9,398 nucleotides of DNA, taken from positions 4,959-14,356 of the forward strand of contig JAOZPK010000052.1 in the NCBI GenBank assembly GCA_029932755.1, in the 5' to 3' direction. The translations under genes and the position numbers were made by a program. A model generated the notes under the pieces. The model did no database searches and was not told where the DNA came from. It worked only from the letters and a program-made list of their open reading frames with translations. How positions within the stretch are numbered: the first letter of the stretch is position 1; each line of letters begins with the position of its first letter. This DNA is from Candidatus Cloacimonadota bacterium (GTDB lineage: Bacteria; Cloacimonadota; Cloacimonadia; Cloacimonadales; TCS61). Below, in pieces: positions 1-6,675 of the stretch.

Positions 1-575
1 TTATTAGTAAAGGCAATTGCTGCCTGTGAGGCTAGGGAAGTTAACATTGTAAGATGTTCTTCGGTGAAATGTGTTATATTACCTTCATTGTCATAAGCAT
101 TGATAAGTTGAATAACCCCCAGTAATTCATTTTCGTGATCTTTCATGGGAATAGCGGCCATCGATTTAGAATGATAATTATTTGTTGAGTCATAGTCCTT
201 TGTCCCACTGTTATTAAATATGTTTTGATCATAAGCATCTTCTACACTGCTGGGCTTTCCGGTATGCGCAACATAAGTAGCAAAATTTTTATATATTTTA
301 TTACCTTTATCGTCATAAAGCGGAACACTTGGCCACTGTGCTGTATCTGCCATTCCAAGATTTAAATTCATAGATTTTGTATAAATTATTGTGAAATCAA
401 GAGCTTGTTTATCTTCCGAAAGTGTGTAGATCGTCCCTCCATCTGCATTAGTAAAATTAATTGCTTCTTCTAGTACCATTTTAAAGAAGTTGTTAATATC
501 CTTTTCGCCCGAAAGTGCGATCCCAATTCTGGTAAGCGCCTTGACTTGTCTTATAAGTTCTTTTTTATCTTCCAT
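1..575 (-). CDS. GAF-domain sensory protein, N-terminal part (runs off the window)
   Basis: The reading frame starts at an ATG (complement of 573-575) and stays open for 191 codons to the window edge, so the C-terminus is missing. The start is supported by AAGGG (complement of 581-585) five bases upstream. Residues 1-25 form a short lead helix. Residues about 28-190 look like one GAF domain: DGGTIY at 45-50, HTGKP at 104-108, SMAAIPMKD at 138-146, LLGVIQLINA at 151-160 and the closing helix with LASQAAIA at 181-188. GAF domains of this subtype bind small ligands such as cyclic nucleotides, and are commonly followed by HD-GYP, GGDEF, adenylate cyclase, kinase or PP2C-type output domains. Which one follows here cannot be seen. 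There is no signal peptide or membrane segment in the visible part, so it is probably cytoplasmic. It is transcribed divergently from the molybdenum genes and need not be related to them. The GAF call is firm; the function is open. Confidence 0.88.
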   Translation of the reverse strand, partial: MEDKKELIRQVKALTRIGIALSGEKDINNFFKMVLEEAINFTNADGGTIYTLSEDKQALDFTIIYTKSMNLNLGMADTAQWPSVPLYDDKGNKIYKNFATYVAHTGKPSSVEDAYDQNIFNNSGTKDYDSTNNYHSKSMAAIPMKDHENELLGVIQLINAYDNEGNITHFTEEHLTMLTSLASQAAIAFTN

Positions 576-593
576 AATATCCCTTCAACACTG

Positions 594-667
594 AATTATT
601 TGACATAATAAATATTAACTTTAATCTTGGATATGTAATAAAAATTGATTTTATGTGTCAAATTATT
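594..667. promoter_or_regulatory. Imperfect inverted repeat with two inward-facing TTGACA boxes in the divergent spacer
   Basis: The spacer 576-847 separates the GAF gene from the mocA-like gene. The left arm (594-608, AATTATTTGACATAA) pairs with the right arm (651-667), with two extra bases and one mismatch; the core ATTTGACA (598-605) and TGTCAAAT (656-663) is exact. Each arm holds a TTGACA that fits a sigma-70 -35 box: 600-605 reading right and 661-656 reading left. The -10 matches at proper spacing are only about three of six. The left-reading box would start the GAF mRNA about 50 bases before its ATG. The right-reading one would leave a long leader of about 210 bases. Promoter and operator roles are inferred. 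Beyond this and one possible 21-22-codon reading frame at 686-754, I see nothing clear in the spacer. Confidence 0.3.
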
Positions 668-847
668 TAGTAAATGTAGGTGTAAATGATGAACTTAAAA
701 CAAAAGCTCTTAATTACAGAAGAGAATGCAAGAATATGGACAACGCTGTATTAACATGAATTATAACGCAAATTCTCATATAAATAGTATTAAAGAATAT
801 TATAGATTTGTGCTATTCAAAGTTGTCAAAATAGTAGTGGGAACACA

Positions 848-1447
848 ATGTTAGAAATTATTATTCTATCTGCTGGACAATCAAGCAGAATGGGAAGCGA
901 TAAAGCATTGTTGGATATCGATGGGATTCCAGTTATTGTACACATAATTAATAAGATCATTTCTCTTTCAGATCACATATACATAGTACTTGGAGATAAT
1001 TTGGACACTGTTAAAAAAGAAGTGCTGGCTTATTTTGGTGATTCTAAAGCAATAAGCTTTATTCATAATGAATTACATCGGAAAGGCATGTTTTCGTCAG
1101 TGCAAAAAGGGTTTAAAAGTGTTAGTGGGAAAAATGCTGTAATACTTCAGCTTATAGATCAACCCTTTATTTCACAAAATATTTATAAAGATTTAGTTTC
1201 AAATTATGATTCTAATAATTTAATAATACAACCATCTTATATGAAAGATGGAATTAAACGTGGTGGACATCCGATTCTTTTTGCTGCAGCATTTAAAGAT
1301 ATTGTGCTTTCCTACTCGATTAATTCACAATTGAAAGATGTAATTAATGATAACAGTGAAAGCAGAAAATTCATTGAGATTGATGATGAATCAATTCTGC
1401 ATAATTTAAACACAAAAAAAGAGTTTGATGATAAATTTAAAGGATAG
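848..1447 (+). CDS. mocA: MocA-like molybdenum cofactor nucleotidyltransferase (probable cytidylyltransferase)
   Basis: The 199-residue protein has the usual length for the NTP_transf_3 (MobA/MocA) family and its landmarks in order: the nucleotide-binding loop LSAGQSSRMGSDKALL at 7-22, GMFSSVQKGF at 80-89, a metal-binding-type IDQPF at 103-107 and RGGHPILF at 138-145. MocA joins CMP from CTP to molybdopterin-Mo to give the MCD cofactor used by xanthine dehydrogenase-type enzymes; MobA does the same with GTP. MobA typically has LAGG at the start of the loop and MocA has an A in the third place (xAAG). The LSAG here therefore points to MocA/CTP, as does the XdhC gene directly downstream. GGGA at 839-842 serves as a modest SD five bases before the ATG. 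The protein is cytoplasmic, with no membrane segment. A different small-molecule nucleotidyltransferase of the same fold remains possible. Confidence 0.8.
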   Translation: MLEIIILSAGQSSRMGSDKALLDIDGIPVIVHIINKIISLSDHIYIVLGDNLDTVKKEVLAYFGDSKAISFIHNELHRKGMFSSVQKGFKSVSGKNAVILQLIDQPFISQNIYKDLVSNYDSNNLIIQPSYMKDGIKRGGHPILFAAAFKDIVLSYSINSQLKDVINDNSESRKFIEIDDESILHNLNTKKEFDDKFKG

Positions 1448-1452
1448 AAATT

Positions 1453-2265
1453 ATGGAAATAGCAGTATTTGAAATTTTACAAAAAGTTGTAGAAAATCAA
1501 AAGCAAGGCATTGCGTTTGTTCTTGCCACTATTGTAGAAGGTGTAGAAAAAACACCAGGTCGTTCTGGATTCAAACTTATTTCTTATGAAGATAAAACAA
1601 GTGAAGGAACAGTTGGCGGTGGTAAATTAGAGAGAATGGTGTTGGATAAATGTGAGGAAATTCATGAAACTAAAGAAAATGCTTTTCTGGAATTTGAACT
1701 GACTGAAACATCCGAAGGTATTGGCATGATGTGCGGGGGAAATGCAAAAGTTTATTTGGAATATTTTCCGCCAACAAAGAAAGTATATATTTTTGGAGCC
1801 GGACATCTTTGCCGAAGCATTGTTCCAATTTTTAATTCAATCGGATTCTATTGCATTGTGGTAGATAACAGAGAAGAATATGGCAACAAAGAGAGAATCC
1901 CGCTTGCAAAAGAGGTTTATGCTACAGATTATTTTGAATTCTTAAAAAATTTTGAGCCTCAAGAAAATGATTCGATTGTGATCTTTACTCACGGGCATAA
2001 ATATGATTTTGATATTTTAGATAAATTATGTGAAAAAAATGTTCAAGTAAAATATATTGGAATGATCGGATCGAAGATCAAAGCTGCTGATGCCTTGAAT
2101 AGAATCAAGAAAAATAATTATCAAGGAGCTTTGATAGATAGTGTTCATGCACCTATTGGATTAAATATTGGTAAAACAACTACGCAGGAAATTGCTATAG
2201 CTATTACAGCTGAAATGATGGCTGTTTATAATAATGTAAAAGAAATAAAATCACTTAATATCTAA
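1453..2265 (+). CDS. xdhC: XdhC/CoxI-family molybdenum hydroxylase maturation protein
   Basis: This 270-residue protein has both XdhC modules. The N-terminal XdhC_CoxI part contains TPGRSG (34-39), GTVGGGKLE (52-60) and MMCGG (92-96). The C-terminal Rossmann module contains FGAGHL (114-119), the dinucleotide-ribose acid D138 in VVDNRE, THGHKYD (179-185), YIGMIGSKIK (201-210), HAPIGLNIG (232-240) and an EIAIAITAEM helix (246-255). XdhC proteins bind Mo cofactor, protect it while the terminal oxo ligand is exchanged for sulfur, and pass it to xanthine dehydrogenase-like enzymes. The gene starts five bases after the mocA-like stop. Its SD (AAAGGA, 1439-1444) overlaps the end of that gene, so the two are probably translationally coupled. 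No dehydrogenase subunit or XdhC-linked sulfurase is visible, so the client enzyme must be encoded elsewhere. The family call is firm; the client is unknown. Confidence 0.9.
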   Translation: MEIAVFEILQKVVENQKQGIAFVLATIVEGVEKTPGRSGFKLISYEDKTSEGTVGGGKLERMVLDKCEEIHETKENAFLEFELTETSEGIGMMCGGNAKVYLEYFPPTKKVYIFGAGHLCRSIVPIFNSIGFYCIVVDNREEYGNKERIPLAKEVYATDYFEFLKNFEPQENDSIVIFTHGHKYDFDILDKLCEKNVQVKYIGMIGSKIKAADALNRIKKNNYQGALIDSVHAPIGLNIGKTTTQEIAIAITAEMMAVYNNVKEIKSLNI

Positions 2266-2282
2266 TAAAGAAAATTCTTTAT
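2265..2282 (+). terminator. Weak AT-rich hairpin after xdhC
   Basis: ATAAAGAA (2265-2272) and TTCTTTAT (2275-2282) are perfect inverted copies around AA and begin at the last base of the xdhC stop codon. The stem has only two G-C pairs and no clean T-run follows, so it is a poor intrinsic terminator. It is placed where the molybdenum operon should end and just before a new promoter-like region. Confidence 0.25.
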
Positions 2283-2290
2283 AATATTAT

Positions 2291-2324
2291 ATTGACACAT
2301 TTGTGTTAATTTAGTGTTTATAAT
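2291..2324 (+). promoter_or_regulatory. Promoter-like region with a 20-bp operator-like palindrome ahead of the surface/motor operon
   Basis: ATTGACACA (2291-2299) and TGTGTTAAT (2302-2310) form a palindrome with one mismatch around TT. It contains a perfect TTGACA at 2292-2297. A perfect TATAAT lies at 2319-2324, but the gap between the boxes is 21 bases, longer than the usual 16-18, so an unaided sigma-70 promoter would be poor. That arrangement would suit a dimeric regulator or an alternative sigma factor. A start near 2331 would leave a leader of roughly 17 bases before the gene at 2348. The role is inferred from position and symmetry. Confidence 0.4.
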
Positions 2325-2347
2325 TTATTCTAATTTATGGAGTTAAA

Positions 2348-5221
2348 ATGAAATATATTTTAGTTATTCTCATTTTAATATTTGGTTATTCCTTATTTGC
2401 AGATTCAGTTCCACCTTATGTTGCACCATTGTACCCAACAGCCGGTGCAACAGGAATCCCAGTAGATTCGGACGTTACTTTTTATATCTACGATGATATA
2501 GATGGTGTTGATATAAACACTGTTCAGGTTGATGTCAATGGGATAATTTATACTAATAGTAATAGTTCATTCTTCTATAGCGGTACTCTTTTCAGTTATA
2601 TTGTCACCATAAACCCACCTATGGATTTCCAATTTGATGATCTGATAAATATTCAAATAGATGCATCTGATCTTGAAGAGCCAGCAAATGTGATGCCGAC
2701 TTATTCATATTCGTTCCAGACCGTTGAAGATTTGCAGCCTCCTTATATTGGCGGGTTAGACCCGGAAGCAGGAGCAGTTAATGTTCCGCAGAATACTGAT
2801 ATTGAATTTATTATTTATGATAGTGGAATTGGTGTGAATTTAACTTCAGTTATCGTAGTAATACAAGGTGTTACCTATACTCACAATAATGGACTGTTCT
2901 ACTATTATGGTAATGCAAATGCTTATCATATCATTATTGATGTACCAGTAGATTTTGAACTCGCCGAAATAGTTGAAGTTGCAATTGATGCCTCAGATTT
3001 GAATGGAATAACAATGGCAACCTTTGAATATTCATTCGAGATAATAGATGATATCCAACCACCATATACCGGAGAATGGAATCCTGAACCTGGAGGTGAT
3101 GAAGTACCCATTGATGCAAATGTAAGCTTTAATATATATGATAACATTGAGGGTGTAGATATCACTTCTGTAGTTGTTGATATTCAGGGGATTCAATTTA
3201 CTTATCTCAATACATCATTCTCATATCAAACAATTCCAAACGGTTATACGGTTACATTAGATCTACCCAGTGATTTTAATTACGGAGAGGTTGTCACAGT
3301 GCAGATAGATGCCGCAGATCTTTCCCAACCGGCTAATGTAATGCTTACATTTATATACAGTTTTCAATGTGAATATGATATTATCCCTCCATATACAGGA
3401 GATTATGATCCGGTTCCCGGACAGCAGAATGTTCCAATTGATACTAATATAAATTTTCATGTTTATGATGATGATCTTGGGGTGGATATTAATACTTTAC
3501 TGGTTGAAATAGATGGTGTACAATATTCCATTGCAAATGGGAACTTGTCATTTAGCGGTAATCCAGCAGACTATTCGATAAGCATTAATCCAACAGAGAA
3601 CTTCGAATTTTCTCAGTTGATTACAGTTGAAATTGATGTAGCAGACCTTGCAACTCCTCAAAATCAGCTTTCCGGTTTTTCCTACACATTTCAGTGTATA
3701 AGTGATGAAGAAACACCGTATGTTACAGATCTTGATCCTGAACCATTATCCATTGATAATCCGGTAAATACAAATATTTCATTTCATATAAATGATGATG
3801 GATATGGAGTAGAGATTAATAGTGTTGCTGTTGATGTGCAGAATGTTGCCTATTCAGTTGCGTTGGGAAACCTATTCTACAGCGGGACGGTTAATAGTTA
3901 TTTGATAATTATCGATCCGGTAGAAGATTTCAATTCCGGTGATACTGTTTATGTTTCTATTAATGCATCCGATATGGCTATCCCCGCTAATCAGATGGGA
4001 ACTTACAGCTATTCATTTGAATGCATTATGGAAGATGTTAATCCACCTTTCATCTGGCAACCAAATCCTGCCAATGGCGCTGTGAATGTTTCTGTATTTA
4101 CTGCGATAAGTTGTTATATTCTCGATAATGGGAGTAATGTCGATTCTACTTCAATTGAAATGGACATTAACGATGTTGCAATAGAAGATTTTGAGCTTGA
4201 AGCAATCTCGATAATGGGAAGTTCGGGCTACATAATCTCATATCAAACTCCGCAACCATTTAATTATAGTGAGCTTATCACAGTTAATATTTCAGCAGCT
4301 GACTTGGCGATCATCCCAAATGTACTTATTGATGCATCTTTTTCTTTTGTATGTGAGGAGAATCAACCACCATCAATTAATCTACCGGATAGTCTGGTAT
4401 GTGAGGAAGATGGTTTGATCATCGAGAATTTCAGTTTCTATATAACTGACCCAGAGAATGATGATCCGATACTGGAAGCAACGCTCACTAATAATTTAAC
4501 CATAACTATAGATGGCTATATGGTTATCATAGAACCAGATCTTAACTGGTTCGGTATAGAAAATGTAAGCTTTATTATTCGCGATGAAATGGGTGAACCA
4601 CTTGCAAACGATAATACAAATATCATTGTTTCCAGTGTGAATGATGCACCTTCTTTTGATGCTGATCTGTTCCCGGAAAATATTACATTCACAGAAAACA
4701 CCGAGAAAGTTATTGATTTCAGTCCAATGATTATAGATCCAGAGCAGTTACCGGAGGAAATAACTCTAACTATTACGGATAGTGTGAATATTAATATTGA
4801 TATTACAGATTTTGTTGTGACCTTCTCGGCACCGGAGAATTGGACAGGATCAGAAGTGCTAACAGTGATTTTGGATGACAATGTATCACGCTCTACGTGT
4901 TCAGCAGAGCTTGTTGTATCAGTTACTCCAGAAATTCCGGATGAAAAGATCCATATTGAACCTCATACTGTAAAATGGAATAATGAATATTGTGAAATTA
5001 CCATCTACAGCCAGGTTGATATTGAGAAAATATCAGGTAAGATATTCAATAGAAGTGGAAAATTGATAAAAAATTTGAATATTCAACCATATGGAGACAA
5101 CAAACAAGCTAGATGGTATAAAAAAGATACTGAACAAAATTTAGTTAGTGGTGGATTTTATATCTACCAGATAATCATAAATAATAGAATTTACCAAGGA
5201 AGCATAATAATTGCAAGGTAA
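2348..5221 (+). CDS. Large secreted/surface protein: six Ig-like repeats, two cadherin-like domains, sorting-type C-terminus
   Basis: The start has GGAG at 2339-2342, five bases upstream. Residues 1-18 are a signal peptide (MKYILVILIL core, then FADS). Six homologous units of about 108 residues begin near 22, 131, 238, 347, 457 and 566. Each opens with PPY/TPY/PPF and DP/NP, then a VP-rich strand, FxIYDD..GVD, an xVDIQG-type strand, a DF turn and an IDASDL..PANxM..YSF ending, like bacterial Ig-like (Big/SbsA) modules. Residues about 673-766 and 767-862 are two cadherin-like units (QPPSI, VNDAPSF). Residues about 868-957 are a beta module with FNRSGKLIK and SGGFYIYQI, resembling FlgD-Ig or T9SS C-terminal signals. 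It is probably exported and held at the cell surface, perhaps as an adhesin or filament. It is first in the operon, four bases before the outer-membrane barrel gene. No enzyme motif is visible. Binding partner and sorting route are inferred. Confidence 0.8.
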   Translation: MKYILVILILIFGYSLFADSVPPYVAPLYPTAGATGIPVDSDVTFYIYDDIDGVDINTVQVDVNGIIYTNSNSSFFYSGTLFSYIVTINPPMDFQFDDLINIQIDASDLEEPANVMPTYSYSFQTVEDLQPPYIGGLDPEAGAVNVPQNTDIEFIIYDSGIGVNLTSVIVVIQGVTYTHNNGLFYYYGNANAYHIIIDVPVDFELAEIVEVAIDASDLNGITMATFEYSFEIIDDIQPPYTGEWNPEPGGDEVPIDANVSFNIYDNIEGVDITSVVVDIQGIQFTYLNTSFSYQTIPNGYTVTLDLPSDFNYGEVVTVQIDAADLSQPANVMLTFIYSFQCEYDIIPPYTGDYDPVPGQQNVPIDTNINFHVYDDDLGVDINTLLVEIDGVQYSIANGNLSFSGNPADYSISINPTENFEFSQLITVEIDVADLATPQNQLSGFSYTFQCISDEETPYVTDLDPEPLSIDNPVNTNISFHINDDGYGVEINSVAVDVQNVAYSVALGNLFYSGTVNSYLIIIDPVEDFNSGDTVYVSINASDMAIPANQMGTYSYSFECIMEDVNPPFIWQPNPANGAVNVSVFTAISCYILDNGSNVDSTSIEMDINDVAIEDFELEAISIMGSSGYIISYQTPQPFNYSELITVNISAADLAIIPNVLIDASFSFVCEENQPPSINLPDSLVCEEDGLIIENFSFYITDPENDDPILEATLTNNLTITIDGYMVIIEPDLNWFGIENVSFIIRDEMGEPLANDNTNIIVSSVNDAPSFDADLFPENITFTENTEKVIDFSPMIIDPEQLPEEITLTITDSVNINIDITDFVVTFSAPENWTGSEVLTVILDDNVSRSTCSAELVVSVTPEIPDEKIHIEPHTVKWNNEYCEITIYSQVDIEKISGKIFNRSGKLIKNLNIQPYGDNKQARWYKKDTEQNLVSGGFYIYQIIINNRIYQGSIIIAR
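2411..4357 (+). repeat. Six tandem Ig-like coding repeats
   Basis: Approximate units are 2411-2737, 2738-3058, 3059-3385, 3386-3715, 3716-4042 and 4043-4357 (105-110 codons each). The similarity is clear in protein sequence but weak in DNA, so the duplications are old and the array is not prone to simple slippage. Unit 6 is the most divergent: it has lost the GVD pattern (SNVDSTS instead) and carries an insertion near the middle. Confidence 0.8.
5215..5218 (+). promoter_or_regulatory. Ribosome binding site that fixes the barrel gene start at 5226
   Basis: AAGG lies seven bases before ATG 5226 and overlaps the end of the preceding gene. An in-frame TTG at 5211 would precede this SD and put MQGNV in front of a complete signal peptide, so the ATG is preferred. 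Confidence 0.65.
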
Positions 5222-5225
5222 TGTA

Positions 5226-6662
5226 ATGAAATTTAAAATTTTTGTAATTGCTCTTATAATAATCCCAATCGTTTGTTTTGGATATGATTTTGAAAATGGT
5301 GGAGTGCGAAATGCAGCTTTGGGCGAAACAGGTATTGCTTCTTCTCATTATGTGTCTACAGCAGTATGGAATCCTGCAGGTTTAGCTGGCTTTCGATATT
5401 TTCAACTTATCACAGATTCACGTCCCTATATGATACAAATGGATAATGATGAGATCGCACAGAACTTTGTATATTTGTCAATTCCAATAAATAAGATTCC
5501 GGGTGCTTTTGCACTAACGGGAGGTTCTTTCAATTCTAATGCTTATACAGAAGGGAAATTTGGATTACATTATGGAGCATGTATCCTCCCTGAAAAATTA
5601 CCGGATAAAATATCAGTTGGGCTAAGTTTGTTTGATCATTATACTAACTTCTCGGAGATCAACGAGAGTAAGAACGCATTTGATTTGGATTTGGGATTTT
5701 CTTATAGATTGAGTAAATTTGTAAATTTTGGGCTTCTGGCTGGGAATATTTTACAGGCTGATATGGCAATTGACAGCAATAATGAAGATAAACTTCCAAT
5801 GCGCTTGGGTTTTGGTTCTGAATTTATTTGGAAGAAAATAGTTCTTTCAGGAGATCTAGTATTTCGAAAATATCAGAGTTACAATGAGCTTGGTTTTGGT
5901 CTTGGTGCTGAATATTTATTGGCGAAGAATCTCCAACTTAGATTTGGAGTGAACAATCACGATCTCACTGGTGGTTTTGGTGTGAACATATATTCTAAAA
6001 AATGGATACAACCAACTAGTGAGAAGAAGAATGAGGAATTGGATTTCAGTTTTTTTCAGATAAGTCTGGATTATGCTTTTCAATATCCGTTGGGTGATTC
6101 AAACGAAGGTGGAACCTTTTCTACAGGGAATAGCCTGGAATCTGATTATGGTGAACATTTCTTTGGGATAAAAATTGATTTTGGCAAAAGCCGTGATTTA
6201 GATGAAAACTATACCTCATTATTCCAATCGGATTTCGATGGAAGAGTTGATACTGTATTTATAGAAAAAGTTGTAATAGATACAATAGTTCGAACCAGAA
6301 CGATTCATGATACAATTAAGATAATTGAACGTGTAATGGATGAAAAAGAAGTTGAGAAGAAAGTTCAGGAAGAAGCATCCAAAATAAGAAGATCTGACAT
6401 TCAGAAGATAAACAAGGCTACAGTTCATTTGAATTCCGCATTAGAATTTTATTATTCCGAAGAATATTATGAAGCAATAGATGAATGCAACAGAGCGATC
6501 TCACTTGCTCCGGATCTCTCACTATCATACATCAGATTAGCTTCCATTTATTATCGACTAGGTGATACTGAAGAGGCAATGTATCAATTAAGACATGCCA
6601 AGAGAATGGATCCGGATAATATTGAAATTAAGAAAATGATGCTATTACTATCAAGCGAATAG
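5226..6662 (+). CDS. PorV/PorQ-type outer-membrane beta-barrel with C-terminal stalk and TPR repeats
   Basis: With the ATG at 5226 the protein has 478 residues. Residues 1-19 are a signal peptide (MKFKIFVIALIIIPIVCFG). Residues 22-56 hold the family signature: a GGVRNAALGETGIASS stretch and then AVWNPAGLAGF, as in PorV/PorQ/UPF0164 proteins. Alternating beta strands run to about 320, ending with FFGIKIDFG, like a final barrel strand. Then comes an unusual extension: a stalk (341-370) with repeated VDT/IDT/HDT units, a charged helix (371-395) and two TPR units (about 397-430 and 431-465). PorV-class proteins shuttle or anchor T9SS cargo in the outer membrane. The extension would sit in the periplasm if the barrel is oriented as usual, and could contact peptidoglycan or the inner-membrane motor. 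The gene lies between the surface-protein gene and the rotor gene. The barrel family is fairly secure; the role of the TPRs is inferred. Confidence 0.75.
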   Translation: MKFKIFVIALIIIPIVCFGYDFENGGVRNAALGETGIASSHYVSTAVWNPAGLAGFRYFQLITDSRPYMIQMDNDEIAQNFVYLSIPINKIPGAFALTGGSFNSNAYTEGKFGLHYGACILPEKLPDKISVGLSLFDHYTNFSEINESKNAFDLDLGFSYRLSKFVNFGLLAGNILQADMAIDSNNEDKLPMRLGFGSEFIWKKIVLSGDLVFRKYQSYNELGFGLGAEYLLAKNLQLRFGVNNHDLTGGFGVNIYSKKWIQPTSEKKNEELDFSFFQISLDYAFQYPLGDSNEGGTFSTGNSLESDYGEHFFGIKIDFGKSRDLDENYTSLFQSDFDGRVDTVFIEKVVIDTIVRTRTIHDTIKIIERVMDEKEVEKKVQEEASKIRRSDIQKINKATVHLNSALEFYYSEEYYEAIDECNRAISLAPDLSLSYIRLASIYYRLGDTEEAMYQLRHAKRMDPDNIEIKKMMLLLSSE

Positions 6663-6675
6663 GTAAGGAAATTAT

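Noticed and set aside
2411..4357. CRISPR-like or recent tandem DNA repeat
   Set aside because: The periodicity of about 325 bases is at the protein-domain level, with diverged DNA; no short identical repeats with spacers occur.
4516..4881. 121-codon open frame on the minus strand inside the surface-protein gene
   Set aside because: It is antisense to the cadherin-like region, shows no recognisable domain, and the plus-strand frame has clear domain structure. The same applies to minus-strand frames at 2926-3165, 3263-3460, 6219-6428 and 8360-8647.
5211..5228. TTG at 5211 as start of the barrel protein
   Set aside because: The SD AAGG lies after this TTG and seven bases before ATG 5226, and the signal peptide is complete from the ATG.
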